A stretch of 31,908 bases of DNA, taken from JAHQVI01 sp050330195. GTDB taxonomy: Bacteria > Pseudomonadota > Alphaproteobacteria > Rhizobiales > Rhodomicrobiaceae. The notes beneath the pieces were generated by a model that had not been told where the DNA came from, did no database searches, and saw only the letters and a list, made by a program, of their open reading frames with translations. Location: positions 1-31,908 of the forward strand of contig JBHJOB010000120.1 of assembly GCA_050330195.1 (NCBI GenBank), read 5' to 3'. Both the position numbers and the translations under genes were made by a program. Below, one piece after another: positions 16,698 to 25,790 of the stretch (within the stretch, counting starts at the first letter, position 1; each line of letters starts with the position of its first letter).

Positions 16698-17732
16698 ATG
16701 CCTAATCCCATTCGCGTCCTTGTTGTCGATGACTCCTCTTTCATGAGAAGCGCGCTGACCCGAAACATCGAAATGGATAAGCGGTTCAAGGTTATCGATA
16801 CGGCCGCGGATGGCCGGGAAGGCGTACAGAAGGCACTGCAACTCAAGCCCGACGTGATGACGCTCGACGTTGAAATGCCGATCATGAACGGTATTGCCGC
16901 GCTTAAGGAGATCGTCTCGCGCACGTCGGTTCCGGTCATCATGGTCAGCGCCGTGACCGATGAGGGCGCCAAGACGACCATGGAAGCGCTGGAGATCGGC
17001 GCGGTCGATTTCATTCCAAAGGCAAAGGGCGCCGAGCATATCCATGAAAAGCTGTTTGCGGCGGTCAGCGCGAATCTCTCCCGCGCCCGTCCGATTTTCG
17101 CCCCGCCTCCACCGCGACGCATGCCTGCCGCGGCTCCGCCTGCCCCGCATGTCGGCGCCAGAACGGACGTCTACGCCAAGCTGGTCGTGATTGGCAGCAG
17201 CACCGGCGGCCCACAGGCGCTGCAAACCGTGTTGACCCAGATCCCGGCAAACTTCCCGGCGCCGATCGTGGTCGCGCAGCATATGCCGGCGCAGTTCACG
17301 CTTGCACTGGCAAAACGTCTCGACGCGACCTGTCCCCTGCATGTCGTGGAGGCCAAGGACGGAGACCCGCTGACGTCGGGAACCGTCTATATCGGACCGG
17401 GCGGGATGCATATCCGGGTCAGCCAGACCGCGATCAGGATCCAGGCGGACAAGGGCGAGAGCCTCTACAAGCCGAGCGTCAACGTGCTGGGCGAAAGTGC
17501 GCAGGAAGCCTTCGGCAAGAGCCTCGTCGGCGTCATGCTGACCGGCATGGGCAATGACGGAATGCGCGCCTTCGTCAGCATGAACAAGGCGGGGGCTTAT
17601 AATATCGTCCAGGATGCAGCGACATGCGTGGTGTACGGAATGCCGCGTGCGGTCGTGGATGCTGGCGGTGCGAACGAGGTTCTGCCGGTTGACCGCATCG
17701 GGCAGCGCCTGCGCGAAGCATTCCGCGTGTGA
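16698..17732 (+). CDS. cheB: Chemotaxis protein-glutamate methylesterase/glutamine deamidase CheB
   Basis: 344 residues. The N-terminal receiver domain has D11-D12 and phosphoacceptor D57 (VMTLDVEMP). A proline/alanine-rich linker (about 134-152) leads to the methylesterase domain with the triad S168 (GSSTGG), H195 (QHMP) and D287 (GMGNDG). It removes methyl groups from chemoreceptors and deamidates their glutamines, giving adaptation. GGAG precedes the ATG by 9 bases. The gene converges on fliM with 50 bases between the stops. Confidence 0.95.
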   Translation: MPNPIRVLVVDDSSFMRSALTRNIEMDKRFKVIDTAADGREGVQKALQLKPDVMTLDVEMPIMNGIAALKEIVSRTSVPVIMVSAVTDEGAKTTMEALEIGAVDFIPKAKGAEHIHEKLFAAVSANLSRARPIFAPPPPRRMPAAAPPAPHVGARTDVYAKLVVIGSSTGGPQALQTVLTQIPANFPAPIVVAQHMPAQFTLALAKRLDATCPLHVVEAKDGDPLTSGTVYIGPGGMHIRVSQTAIRIQADKGESLYKPSVNVLGESAQEAFGKSLVGVMLTGMGNDGMRAFVSMNKAGAYNIVQDAATCVVYGMPRAVVDAGGANEVLPVDRIGQRLREAFRV

Positions 17733-17782
17733 CGGATCGTCGACAGTGGTCTGCCTCTGACTTTCGCGTATGAATCAATGCA

Positions 17783-18736
17783 TCAGGTCTTGTTGCCGTT
17801 GTTCTTTAGCAGACTGTCGATCGCGACGGCTTTGGTCGTGTTGATCGTTTCGATGATGAACATGAACTTGCCGTTCGATTGACCGAGCCTTGCCCGAAAA
17901 AGCTGTTCCGTCCCGGCCTGCACGGCGATCAGGTCGCGCGCATGGGCGCGCAATTGCAGCAACTGGCCGACCTTGAGATTCTTGATCTCCCCCAGTGTCA
18001 TCGTGCGCGTCTCAAGAACCGCCTGCAGGGTGACGTCGGTCGTGGAAATGCCTCGCTGCATCCGCTGCGCCCAGCGCGGGTCATTCGGGTGACTGACGGG
18101 CTGATGCTCGCGCGCGAGCTTCTTGCGGATCGGATAAAGCGCCGCCTGCGGCAGCAGAATGAACATCCGGCCGCCATTATCCATGACCTGAAACAGCACC
18201 TGCGCCACGACGACCGGCATGTCGGTCGGCCCCAGGACTGTAAATTCGATGCTGGTCTCCAGCCGGTCCAACCTGAAGCTGACCTGCGTGACCGACTCGA
18301 AGCAGGATTCCAGCGCTGTTGCCGCGTCGATCAGAAACTGCTTGATGAACCGCGATTCGAAATTCGAGAAGGGCCGGTCCGATTCATACGGCGTTTCGGT
18401 GCCGTCGGAGCCGTAGGATGCCTCGATCAGCGAGAATACGAATTTTCTTTCCACCCCGATCAGGATGGTCGAATCCCATTCAGGCACGTAGAACGTCGCC
18501 GCGATGGCGTCCTCGTAATCTTCGAGTACGTCCCAGGCGTTGTCGCCCTTCACCTGATTGACGAAAAAGGTCGTGGGCGCGGCGCAGAACCGTCTCAGAT
18601 TCTCCGAGCAGGTCGTGGCGACACGCTCGAAGATCGAATGCAGAACGGGAAGCTTGTCGATGGACAGCTTGGGCGTCTCGAGGAGCGCCTCGACCATGCG
18701 GCGCGAGGCCGCCGAGTTGGAGTTGCTGTCCGGCAT
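17783..18736 (-). CDS. fliM: Flagellar motor switch protein FliM
   Basis: 317 residues. The middle domain (about 45-230) and the C-terminal SpoA/surface-presentation domain (about 245-310, GEIKNLKVGQLLQL...) identify FliM, the C-ring protein that receives CheY-P. The N-terminus (MPDSNSNSAASRRMVEALL) lacks the usual CheY-P-binding EIDALL-like motif, as in several Rhizobiales. fliM is the last gene of the minus-strand flagellar operon and is separated from fliG by 294 bases without a gene I can see. No fliN is present in the window. Confidence 0.85.
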   Translation of the reverse strand: MPDSNSNSAASRRMVEALLETPKLSIDKLPVLHSIFERVATTCSENLRRFCAAPTTFFVNQVKGDNAWDVLEDYEDAIAATFYVPEWDSTILIGVERKFVFSLIEASYGSDGTETPYESDRPFSNFESRFIKQFLIDAATALESCFESVTQVSFRLDRLETSIEFTVLGPTDMPVVVAQVLFQVMDNGGRMFILLPQAALYPIRKKLAREHQPVSHPNDPRWAQRMQRGISTTDVTLQAVLETRTMTLGEIKNLKVGQLLQLRAHARDLIAVQAGTEQLFRARLGQSNGKFMFIIETINTTKAVAIDSLLKNNGNKT

Positions 18737-19030
18737 GACTCATGACCTGAAGCGAAATTCCGCGCGTGGTTGCCACTTGCGGAAAATCGGGCGTTAAACA
18801 AAAGATCGGAGCCGCATTCCAGCTCTGAGAGCGGAAAGGGCCCCGCAGCGAAATCCGTTACAGCCCGGCTGTTTCCGGAAATGAGCGAACATCAATTCAA
18901 GAGCACCGCCGCTTGGTGAACGATCCGGCAAACACGCGCCTTCCACGAATCCCGCCTGCCTCAATTGCATTCATCGTGGGGGGCGGGCCTTACGCGAAGC
19001 TTAAGCCGCAACCACCGGTCCTGCATCGGC
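18737..19030. other. 294-base gap between fliG and fliM
   Basis: No gene can be supported on either strand. The gap is much larger than the others in this operon (-4 to 65 bases except the flgJ leader), so fliM may have its own promoter. I looked for a sigma54-type TGGCAC-N5-TTGC site on the minus strand and did not find one. Confidence 0.4.
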
Positions 19031-20038
19031 TCATTCGTCGCCATGAATATCGATCTCGCCCTTTTCGGAAAGGCGGAGCGTCAGATCGGCAATGGCGCGG
19101 CGCGCTTTGTGCACATCGCGTTGCGGCGGATTGGCGCCGCTGGCCAGTTCCTGCTCGATGATGCGCCGGCTGCGGGAGCCGAGCGCGGCGAGAATGATCT
19201 CCGAGAGTTCCTTGTCGGCGCCTGTCAGTGCGAGCACCACCTGTTCCGGCGGAACCTGATCGAAGAGCTTTGCAACCGCTTCAGGGCGCAGCTTGACGAT
19301 ATCGTCGAACGTGAACAGCAGGCTCTTGACCTTTTCCGCTTCCTTGGGCCGGAACTCGTTGAGCGCGGCGAAGACCTCGTCCATATGCTCGCGGCTCATG
19401 CGGTTGATCACGTCGGCGATGCGCGAATGGATATCGACGCCGCCCGCGTGCATGCCCTTGTGAAGCAACTCGTCATTCAGCCCGTCCTCCAGGATCTCCA
19501 CCGGCAGCTCGAACACATGCTTCATCGTCAGCATGCGCCGCATCAACTCGGAACGCAGCTCGCTCGGCATGGCCTCCAGCACGGCCGCCGCCGCGACGGG
19601 TGTCGCCCGGGAAATGACATAGGCGGCAACCTGCGGATGCTCTTTCATCAGATAGTTGGCGACCGGGATCTCCGACATCTGCGACAGTCTCGGCCAGACC
19701 GCGCGCTTGTCGATGCCGCGCAGATCCTGCATGATTTCGGCAATCCGCTCGGGCGTCACCACGCCATTGAGCAGCTTTTCGACTTCCGCCAGCGTCGTGT
19801 GCAGGTCGGTGCCGTGATCGGCTTTCTGGGTAAACTCCAGAATGATCGTGTCGAGAAGCGGCCGGGAAATCGTCCCCAGATTCGCGGCGCTCTCCGCGAC
19901 GGACTTGATTTCCTCTTCCTCGAAATATTTCAGAACCCGCGTCGCCAGCGGCTTGCCCATCGCCAACAGCAATGCAGCCGCCTTGTCGCGGCCGGAAAAG
20001 ATGCGCTTCGCCGCGGCTGTCGGTTCGCTATCGACCAT
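19031..20038 (-). CDS. fliG: Flagellar motor switch protein FliG
   Basis: 335 residues, typical length. The hallmark EHPQ motif (133-136, MKEHPQVAAYVIS) is present, as are the N-terminal FliF-binding domain and the C-terminal torque-generating domain (LFTFDDIVKL, then the charged helix ALGSRSRRIIEQELASG). FliG lies between the MS ring and FliM and interacts with the MotA stator. It is the second-last gene of the flagellar operon, 65 bases after a FliL-like membrane protein gene. Confidence 0.93.
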   Translation of the reverse strand: MVDSEPTAAAKRIFSGRDKAAALLLAMGKPLATRVLKYFEEEEIKSVAESAANLGTISRPLLDTIILEFTQKADHGTDLHTTLAEVEKLLNGVVTPERIAEIMQDLRGIDKRAVWPRLSQMSEIPVANYLMKEHPQVAAYVISRATPVAAAAVLEAMPSELRSELMRRMLTMKHVFELPVEILEDGLNDELLHKGMHAGGVDIHSRIADVINRMSREHMDEVFAALNEFRPKEAEKVKSLLFTFDDIVKLRPEAVAKLFDQVPPEQVVLALTGADKELSEIILAALGSRSRRIIEQELASGANPPQRDVHKARRAIADLTLRLSEKGEIDIHGDE

Positions 20039-20103
20039 CTATTCCCCACCGCTGCGGCGTTCCACCCATGTTCGCCGCGTTCCTGGTCGCGGAAAGATCG
20101 TTG

Positions 20104-20589
20104 CTAGGCAAAGCGCGGCTCTCCCTGAAGCGATCCCCCGCGGAAACGTTCCTGCGGCACGAAATTCAACTCCTGCACCAGCACCTCCTGCAGGAAATCC
20201 GAACCGAACCGCTCGTTGACATTCTTCCTGATCGCCGCGCCGAGGGCCGAGGCGTCCGGCTTTTCCATGCTCCGGAAATCGACCGCCTCGCCGCTGAATA
20301 TGACCTTGAAGGCTTCATCGACGAGGAAGATATCGGGCCGGATGGACATGTCGTTCGCCATCGTCTGATTCACATGAAAGACGAACTGCGCGAGCACATA
20401 GCCCTTCAAGCGGCCTTCACCAATGATCGGGATGCTGAGTCTCTTGGTCTGCACCTGCTCGATCGCAATCTTTTCGACCTCATTGCCTTCCCCTTCCGCT
20501 TCAGGCTGCGCCGACATCAGGATCGTTGCATATGACGAGCCCAGCGCCAGCGCGCAGATCCAGAAGCCGAGCATCAGATATTTGATCAT
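20104..20589 (-). CDS. FliL-like single-pass membrane protein in the flagellar operon
   Basis: 161 residues. One N-terminal membrane helix (about 4-26) and a periplasmic domain ending in ALGAAIRKNVNERFGSDFLQEVLVQELNFVP. Topology and size are those of FliL, the stator-associated basal-body protein, and the terminal helix followed by VLVQEL resembles the FliL end, but the resemblance is weak. The gene overlaps flgN-like by four bases (ATGA) and precedes fliG by 65, so a flagellar role is likely. I cannot exclude a lineage-specific flagellar protein. Confidence 0.6.
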   Translation of the reverse strand: MIKYLMLGFWICALALGSSYATILMSAQPEAEGEGNEVEKIAIEQVQTKRLSIPIIGEGRLKGYVLAQFVFHVNQTMANDMSIRPDIFLVDEAFKVIFSGEAVDFRSMEKPDASALGAAIRKNVNERFGSDFLQEVLVQELNFVPQERFRGGSLQGEPRFA

Positions 20590-21068
20590 CGCTTCCTGCC
20601 CTTGCTTCGAAATGCGTGAGTGTAGGTTCCGTCCGAATCGGCGTCACGAATGGTTTGCGAGATGATTCCTGCAATCTCTCCGACTGCGTCCATATGGAGC
20701 TTCAGAACCTGCCGATTGGTCTCCAGCTTGCGGTTCAATTCGGCGATCAGGCGCAGCGTGGAAGCATCGGGCGTGGAGCCGCCCAGCAGCCGGATGGCGC
20801 GGTTCAACTCGACAAGACTGAGGCTCTTCCGGCTGTTGAACGTCTTGAAATCGGCCTCCGTCGAGCCGGCCCGCAACGCCTCCGTTTCCTCGTCGATGAC
20901 GCCGGACAGACGCCGGACAGCCGTCTCGATCATTCCGTTGAGCATGGGTCCGCGTTCTTCCGGACGCGCCTTCTCGATGGCCCGGCTTGCGGCAAGCCCC
21001 GCATCGGAGCCGCGCGCCGCTTCCAGATTCATGTCGCCCTGGGAGGATTTCGTTCTAGTGGCTGCCAT
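20586..21068 (-). CDS. FlgN-like flagellar chaperone
   Basis: 160 residues, mainly helical. The C-terminal half (LRLIAELNRKLETNRQVLKLHMDAV followed by DADSDGTYT) resembles FlgN-family chaperones that bind the hook-associated proteins FlgK and FlgL before export. The SDGTYT tail is similar to alphaproteobacterial relatives, from memory. Located between flgJ and the FliL-like gene, 27 bases after flgJ. An internal start (MNLEAARGS) is possible. Assignment by pattern and context, not by a sharp motif. Confidence 0.55.
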   Translation of the reverse strand: MAATRTKSSQGDMNLEAARGSDAGLAASRAIEKARPEERGPMLNGMIETAVRRLSGVIDEETEALRAGSTEADFKTFNSRKSLSLVELNRAIRLLGGSTPDASTLRLIAELNRKLETNRQVLKLHMDAVGEIAGIISQTIRDADSDGTYTHAFRSKGRKR

Positions 21069-21095
21069 CGGTCACCCATCGTCACACATGCACAA

Positions 21096-21704
21096 TTACG
21101 CTGATTGCCCTGCCGCTTCCCGGACAGCACGCGCACCATCCGCCGACAACATCTGTTTCAGCTCCGCGAGATAGCCCTGCGCTGCTCCTGCCTGCGTCAC
21201 CGTATCCTGAGGGGACCCTAGCGCGGACGCTGGGGCAGGCTCGCCTTTGCCATTCTTGCGATGCGAGGCGATCTGTTCGGCTATTCCGAATGCGGTGCTT
21301 TTCGCCAGCTCATTGGCAAGATGCTCCGCCAGCATGGACTTCCAGATATTGCCTGCCGGACCGCTGCCGAACAGGGTTTCTGCATCCTTCGGCAGCATCT
21401 GCTCCACGAAGGTCTGCAGGAAGAAGGCCTCGAACTCCTTGTGCGGATTCTTGTGGGTGGGGACACTGCGCGCGGGCATGATGCCGGGCGTGCTCTCCAC
21501 CGAGGGCACCGAAGCCGGAGCGCTTGTCGCCTTCGCAGCCGCGGCGGCGGCAACGGAATCGATTGCATCCGCGACGGCCTTTTCCGCCTCGGCGTCGCCC
21601 ACGCCGGATGAACGCGCGAGTTTTTCGACCGCCGCACGGTATTTCTGCGGATCGGCTGCCCTGGCAACATCGAGCACTATGTCGGAAGGCGGCGAAATCG
21701 ACAC
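21096..21704 (-). CDS. flgJ: FlgJ-type rod-binding protein without muramidase domain
   Basis: 202 residues if it begins at GTG 21704, read as VSISPPSDIVLDVARAADP, a well-known start of Rhizobiales FlgJ-like proteins. CGGAG precedes it by 7-8 bases. The rod-binding domain is the C-terminal stretch HKEFEAFFLQTFVEQMLPKD to FGIAEQIA (about 108-170). The enterobacterial C-terminal muramidase domain is missing, so peptidoglycan cutting must be done by another protein. The frame stays open upstream to 21935, but that extension is not conserved-looking. A 248-base region separates it from fliJ-like. Confidence 0.85.
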   Translation of the reverse strand: MSISPPSDIVLDVARAADPQKYRAAVEKLARSSGVGDAEAEKAVADAIDSVAAAAAAKATSAPASVPSVESTPGIMPARSVPTHKNPHKEFEAFFLQTFVEQMLPKDAETLFGSGPAGNIWKSMLAEHLANELAKSTAFGIAEQIASHRKNGKGEPAPASALGSPQDTVTQAGAAQGYLAELKQMLSADGARAVREAAGQSA

Positions 21705-21952
21705 GGCAATTCTCCGAATCTCTCTGGAGCCGGAATCACTCCGGATGGACCGGAATGCGGCTCTGACTTCTCGTTTCGAGCCCGGCTTTTCCGGCACGCT
21801 GTTACGCATTCTGCCGGACCCGTGCTGCTGACCGGATCTGTAGGACGGATACCACTTGCGCCAGATTGCGGACGGCGCCCGGATTGCGGACGCCGCTTGA
21901 TTGGCGCGACTGGACGAGGAACTGAAAGCTATCAATCCATACAGCTTCGGTC

Positions 21953-22351
21953 TTACGGGAGGCTTGCGCTGCTGCGCCCCACATAGCGTTCGATGATGTC
22001 GCGCAGTTCGCTTTCCTTCCTGATCTGATCGGTGTTCCTTTCCAGCGTCTTCTTGAGCCGCTCGGCGGTCTTGACCCTGACGGCCCGCTCGCGAAGCCGG
22101 ACCGACTGCGCATCTCTTGCCTCCGCGACGCGCTGAGCTTCCGTCGACAGCGACCGCAGGAGACGCGCCGTCGTATCGATGAACATGCCATGCAGCGCGT
22201 CCTCGGCGTTGAGCGCATGGATGACCTCATGCTGAGACCGCTCAAGCTCGTCATAGCGCCTTTGCAGCTCAAGCTTCTTCTGCTCCTCGATGCGGTGGAG
22301 TTTGGTCAGAACATTGAGCAGCCGGCGCGCTCTTTGCGCTCGCTTTTCCAT
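21953..22351 (-). CDS. fliJ: FliJ-like flagellar export coiled-coil protein
   Basis: 132 residues, predicted to be almost entirely a long charged coiled coil (ELQRRYDELERSQHEVIHAL...) like FliJ, the stalk-like component linking the FliI ATPase with FlhA and the chaperones. It begins 6 bases after the fliR stop, in the same operon. The sequence is divergent; call is by size, helix pattern and place. Confidence 0.6.
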   Translation of the reverse strand: MEKRAQRARRLLNVLTKLHRIEEQKKLELQRRYDELERSQHEVIHALNAEDALHGMFIDTTARLLRSLSTEAQRVAEARDAQSVRLRERAVRVKTAERLKKTLERNTDQIRKESELRDIIERYVGRSSASLP

Positions 22352-22357
22352 CAGCCC

Positions 22358-23113
22358 CTATCCTGTCACCAACCAGCTGCCGAAAGTCTTAATGAAAATC
22401 GTAAGAATCTCGCCAACTGTCAGATAAAGCAGCACCATTCCGCCAAAGATTACAAAGGGTAAAGACACGAAATAGACTGCAATTTGCGGAGTGAACTTGT
22501 TCATGATGCCGAACAGGAAATTGATCGAAATCGAAAAGACGATCAGGGGCGAACTGATCTGCAATGCGATCATGAAGGCCTTGGAGAGAACCTCGGTAAG
22601 CTGGGTCAGGGCAAACTGGCCGTCATAACCGGCCGAAACCGGCATGACCGCGTAGGATTCGACAAGCCCGCGCAAGACCTCCCAATGCAGGTCCGCGACA
22701 AAGAACAGCACTGTCGCCGCCAATGTCAGCAGTGCGGACAGCGTCGGGTTGGGCTCGGCGCTTTCCAGCGGGATGCCCGGCAGGTTGGCGAGGCCGATGA
22801 AGGAGGCCATCGCCACGGCGATGAAGCTGAGCGCCAGGAAGAACATCCGCCCCATCAGTCCGATCGCCGCGCCGATCGCCACTTCCGAGACCAGCAGGAA
22901 AAGGCTGTTGCTGGCGTCGAGCGTGCCGATGTCATTGGTGATCGTGGGCAGGAGAATGGGCGTGAGCGCCAGCGAGACGGCGATGGCGACGAAAAGACGG
23001 GCCTGCGCCGGGATGCGCGCGGACGAAAAGCCCGGCATGAACATCAGGCAGCCGCCGACCCGGCAGAAGACGAGAAAGGCCAGCAAAACCATATTGCTGG
23101 TCAGCTCGATCAC
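22358..23113 (-). CDS. fliR: Flagellar export gate protein FliR
   Basis: 251 residues, six or so membrane helices. Typical FliR features are the N-terminal MIELTSNMVLLAFLVFCRVGGCLM and FSSARIPAQARLFVAIAVSL, and the internal LQISSPLIVFSISINFLFGIMNKFTPQ (positions about 185-215). FliR with FliP and FliQ forms the export pore. Its start overlaps the flhA stop by four bases (ATGA). Confidence 0.93.
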   Translation of the reverse strand: MIELTSNMVLLAFLVFCRVGGCLMFMPGFSSARIPAQARLFVAIAVSLALTPILLPTITNDIGTLDASNSLFLLVSEVAIGAAIGLMGRMFFLALSFIAVAMASFIGLANLPGIPLESAEPNPTLSALLTLAATVLFFVADLHWEVLRGLVESYAVMPVSAGYDGQFALTQLTEVLSKAFMIALQISSPLIVFSISINFLFGIMNKFTPQIAVYFVSLPFVIFGGMVLLYLTVGEILTIFIKTFGSWLVTG

Positions 23114-25197
23114 GAGATCGTCCCGAGCGCCTGGATCTGCACGCCGCGCGCGATTTCGACATGCGAAAGCACCGGCAAGGTCGGGAACAGCCGCTCGATC
23201 ACCATGCGCACATAGGGCCTCGCGTCGGGAGCTGCAACGAGAACGAAATTGTGCCCGTCATCCATCAGGCGGCGGATGACCGTGGTCGCTTCGCTGCCGA
23301 ACTGCTCGATCAGGCGCGGATCGATGTCGAATTCGATCACTTCGCCCTTGGCATCGCGCTTGAGCGCCTGATGGAACGCCAGGTCCCACTGATTGCCCAG
23401 CCTGAGAACCTTCAGCGTTCCATGGTCCGAGAGGTCGCCGCAGATCTGCTGCGCCATTCGCATCCGTACGTGCTCGGCAAGCTGCTCGACGCGGCGTATA
23501 TGCGGCGCAACCTCGGCGATCGCCTCCAGAATGAGATGGAGATTGCGGATAGAGATGCGCTCGGCGAGAAGTTGCTTGAGCACGGCCTGCAGTCCCGAAT
23601 AGGTCAGATGGGCCGGAATGATTTCGTCGATCAGGCGGCGGTATTCCGGGTCGAGCCGGTCAATCAGCACGCGCATGTCCTTGTAGGACAGAAGTTGCGC
23701 CAGATTGTTGCGCAGAATTTCGCCAATATGGGTCAGCAGCACCGAGACATTGTCCACCGGCGTGAAGCCTTCGCGCTTCAGCGTGCTGCCGAACATTTCC
23801 GGCATCCACAGCGCCTTCATGCCGAAAGCCGGCTCCCGCGTTTCCTCGCCATCGACGCTCGGGCGCGGACCGTCGCCGATGATCACCATGATGTCGCCGA
23901 TGCGGAGCTGGCCGATGGCGACGACCGTGCCGTGGATCTTGATCTGGTAGGATTTCGGATCGATGCCGAGATCGTCGCTGAGCTTGATGTCGGGAATTAC
24001 GAAGCCGTATTGCTTGGCGAATTTGCGCCGCATCTTGCTGACGCGATGCGCCATTTCCGTATGATGCTGCATGAGCGAGCTTGAGAGCTGCTTGCCGAGG
24101 CACAGCTCGATCTCGGAAATCTTGAGCTGCTCCTTGACCGAATTGCGCGTCTCCTCCTCGGCCATTTCCTCCGCTTCCTTCTCGCGTTCTTCCACGGCCG
24201 CCTTCTCTTCGGCCTTGCGGCGCGGAATTGCGTAGGCGCCGAAGGCGAGCGCGCTGGCGAGCACGGCGAAGGGGAGAAACGGCAGGCCCGGCGCAATGGC
24301 GAGCATCATGAGCACGAGCGAGGCCACGAACAGGGCGCGCGGATAATGGCTGAGCTGGCCGAGAACGGCGACATCCGCGGACCCGCGCGTGCCGCCCTTG
24401 GAGACGAGCAGACCGGCCGCGAGCGAAACGATCAGGGCCGGGATCTGCGAGACCAGCCCATCGCCCACGGACAGCTTGACGAACACGTCAGCCGCCTCGC
24501 CCACCGACATGTCGTGCCGCATTGTCCCGATGATGATGCCGCCGAAGACATTGACGAGCGTGATCAGAATGCCGGCGATCGCGTCACCGCGAACGAATTT
24601 CGACGCGCCGTCCATCGCACCGAAGAACGAGCTTTCCTCCTCAAGCTCACGGCGGCGGCTCATCGCCTCGCGTTCATTGATCAGGCCCGAGGACAGGTCC
24701 GCGTCGATGGCCATCTGCTTGCCGGGTATGGCGTCGAGCGTAAAGCGCGCGCCGACTTCCGCGATGCGGGTCGCGCCCTTGGTGATGACGAGGAAATTGA
24801 CAGTGACGAGAATGACGAACACCACCGTGCCGATTACGAAATCGCCGCTCATGACGAATTTGGAAAAGCCGGCAATGACGTTGCCCGCCGCCTGAATCCC
24901 GTCCGCGCCGTCCGACAGGATGAGGCGCGTGGTGGCTATATTGAGCGAGAGCCGCAAGACCGTCGCGATCAGAAGAATGGTCGGAAAGGCGGAGAAATCG
25001 AGGGGCTTCTGAATCCACAGCGCCACCATCAGGATCAGCACGGAAAACGCGATGGACAAGGCAAGTCCGATGTCTACCGCGATCGTCGGCAGCGGCAGGA
25101 ACAGGACCGTAAGAATGAAGACGATGCCGAGCGCGAAGCCGACATCGCGGCCGCCGGCGCGCTCGACCGGTTGTGTGCTATCGTGAGGCGTGGACAT
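23110..25197 (-). CDS. flhA: Flagellar biosynthesis protein FlhA
   Basis: 695 residues starting at ATG 25197 (MSTPHDSTQP; GGGGAAGG just upstream; an upstream in-frame ATG at 25299 adds a non-conserved leader). About eight membrane helices in residues 20-320 with the conserved cytoplasmic loop FTLDAIPGKQMAIDADLSSGLI. The C-terminal cytoplasmic domain (about 360-695) forms the nine-fold export ring and docks chaperone-substrate complexes. It is the first gene of the flagellar operon, its promoter presumably within 25198-25298 shared with the divergent flavodoxin gene. Confidence 0.95.
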   Translation of the reverse strand: MSTPHDSTQPVERAGGRDVGFALGIVFILTVLFLPLPTIAVDIGLALSIAFSVLILMVALWIQKPLDFSAFPTILLIATVLRLSLNIATTRLILSDGADGIQAAGNVIAGFSKFVMSGDFVIGTVVFVILVTVNFLVITKGATRIAEVGARFTLDAIPGKQMAIDADLSSGLINEREAMSRRRELEEESSFFGAMDGASKFVRGDAIAGILITLVNVFGGIIIGTMRHDMSVGEAADVFVKLSVGDGLVSQIPALIVSLAAGLLVSKGGTRGSADVAVLGQLSHYPRALFVASLVLMMLAIAPGLPFLPFAVLASALAFGAYAIPRRKAEEKAAVEEREKEAEEMAEEETRNSVKEQLKISEIELCLGKQLSSSLMQHHTEMAHRVSKMRRKFAKQYGFVIPDIKLSDDLGIDPKSYQIKIHGTVVAIGQLRIGDIMVIIGDGPRPSVDGEETREPAFGMKALWMPEMFGSTLKREGFTPVDNVSVLLTHIGEILRNNLAQLLSYKDMRVLIDRLDPEYRRLIDEIIPAHLTYSGLQAVLKQLLAERISIRNLHLILEAIAEVAPHIRRVEQLAEHVRMRMAQQICGDLSDHGTLKVLRLGNQWDLAFHQALKRDAKGEVIEFDIDPRLIEQFGSEATTVIRRLMDDGHNFVLVAAPDARPYVRMVIERLFPTLPVLSHVEIARGVQIQALGTIS

Positions 25198-25298
25198 GCC
25201 TTCCCCTGTCGTGAAAACCGGCGAAGATTGCACAATCAAACTTGCGCGAAGGTGCTCAGGATCGGATCCTCGAACAAGGAAAAGGGAAATCAGCCGCA

Positions 25299-25766
25299 AT
25301 GCCCGAGAAAACGCTGCTCATTGTCGCTCATGCCCCCTCGCCGAATACTCAGCGGCTGCGGGACGCGCTGGCGGCGGGTGCGCGTCACGAGGACATTGAG
25401 GGCATCGCCGTCAGGGTGTTGTCGCCGTTCGAGACCGGACCGGACGAGGTCAGGGCGGCGGGCGCCATCATCTTGGCCACGACGGAAAATCTCGGCTATA
25501 TGAGCGGGGCGCTGAAGGATTTCTTCGACCGGATCTACTATCCGTGTCTGGAAGAAACGCAGGGACTGCCCTACGCGCTGGTGATCCGCGCCGGGCATGA
25601 CGGAACCGGCACCCGCCGGGCGGTGGAGAGCATCACCACCGGCTTGCGATGGCGGGCCGTGCAGGAACCGTTGATTTGCCGCGGAGAGTTCCGTGACGAC
25701 TTTGTCGGCCAGTGCACGGAACTGGGAACCGCGATGGCGGCGGGGCTGGAGGCAGGGATCTTCTGA
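25299..25766 (+). CDS. Flavodoxin-fold NAD(P)H-dependent FMN reductase-like protein
   Basis: 155 residues starting at ATG 25299 (MPEKTLLIVAHAPSPNTQRL). The phosphate-binding loop APSPNTQ after the first strand and the FMN-contacting segment ATTENLGYMSGALKDFFDRIYYPC are the marks of the flavodoxin-like/NADPH-dependent FMN reductase group. It reads away from flhA and ends just before the nested palindromes. No active-site partner protein next to it; the electron acceptor is unknown. Confidence 0.8.
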   Translation: MPEKTLLIVAHAPSPNTQRLRDALAAGARHEDIEGIAVRVLSPFETGPDEVRAAGAIILATTENLGYMSGALKDFFDRIYYPCLEETQGLPYALVIRAGHDGTGTRRAVESITTGLRWRAVQEPLICRGEFRDDFVGQCTELGTAMAAGLEAGIF

Positions 25767-25790
25767 GCGCCAGCCTTGCCTGCCGCTAGG

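Noticed and set aside
16388..16705. 105-codon plus-strand frame with a HAMP-like stretch
   Set aside because: Only about 20 residues resemble HAMP; no membrane segment, no signalling domain and it overlaps the cheB start. Kept only as a possible scar.
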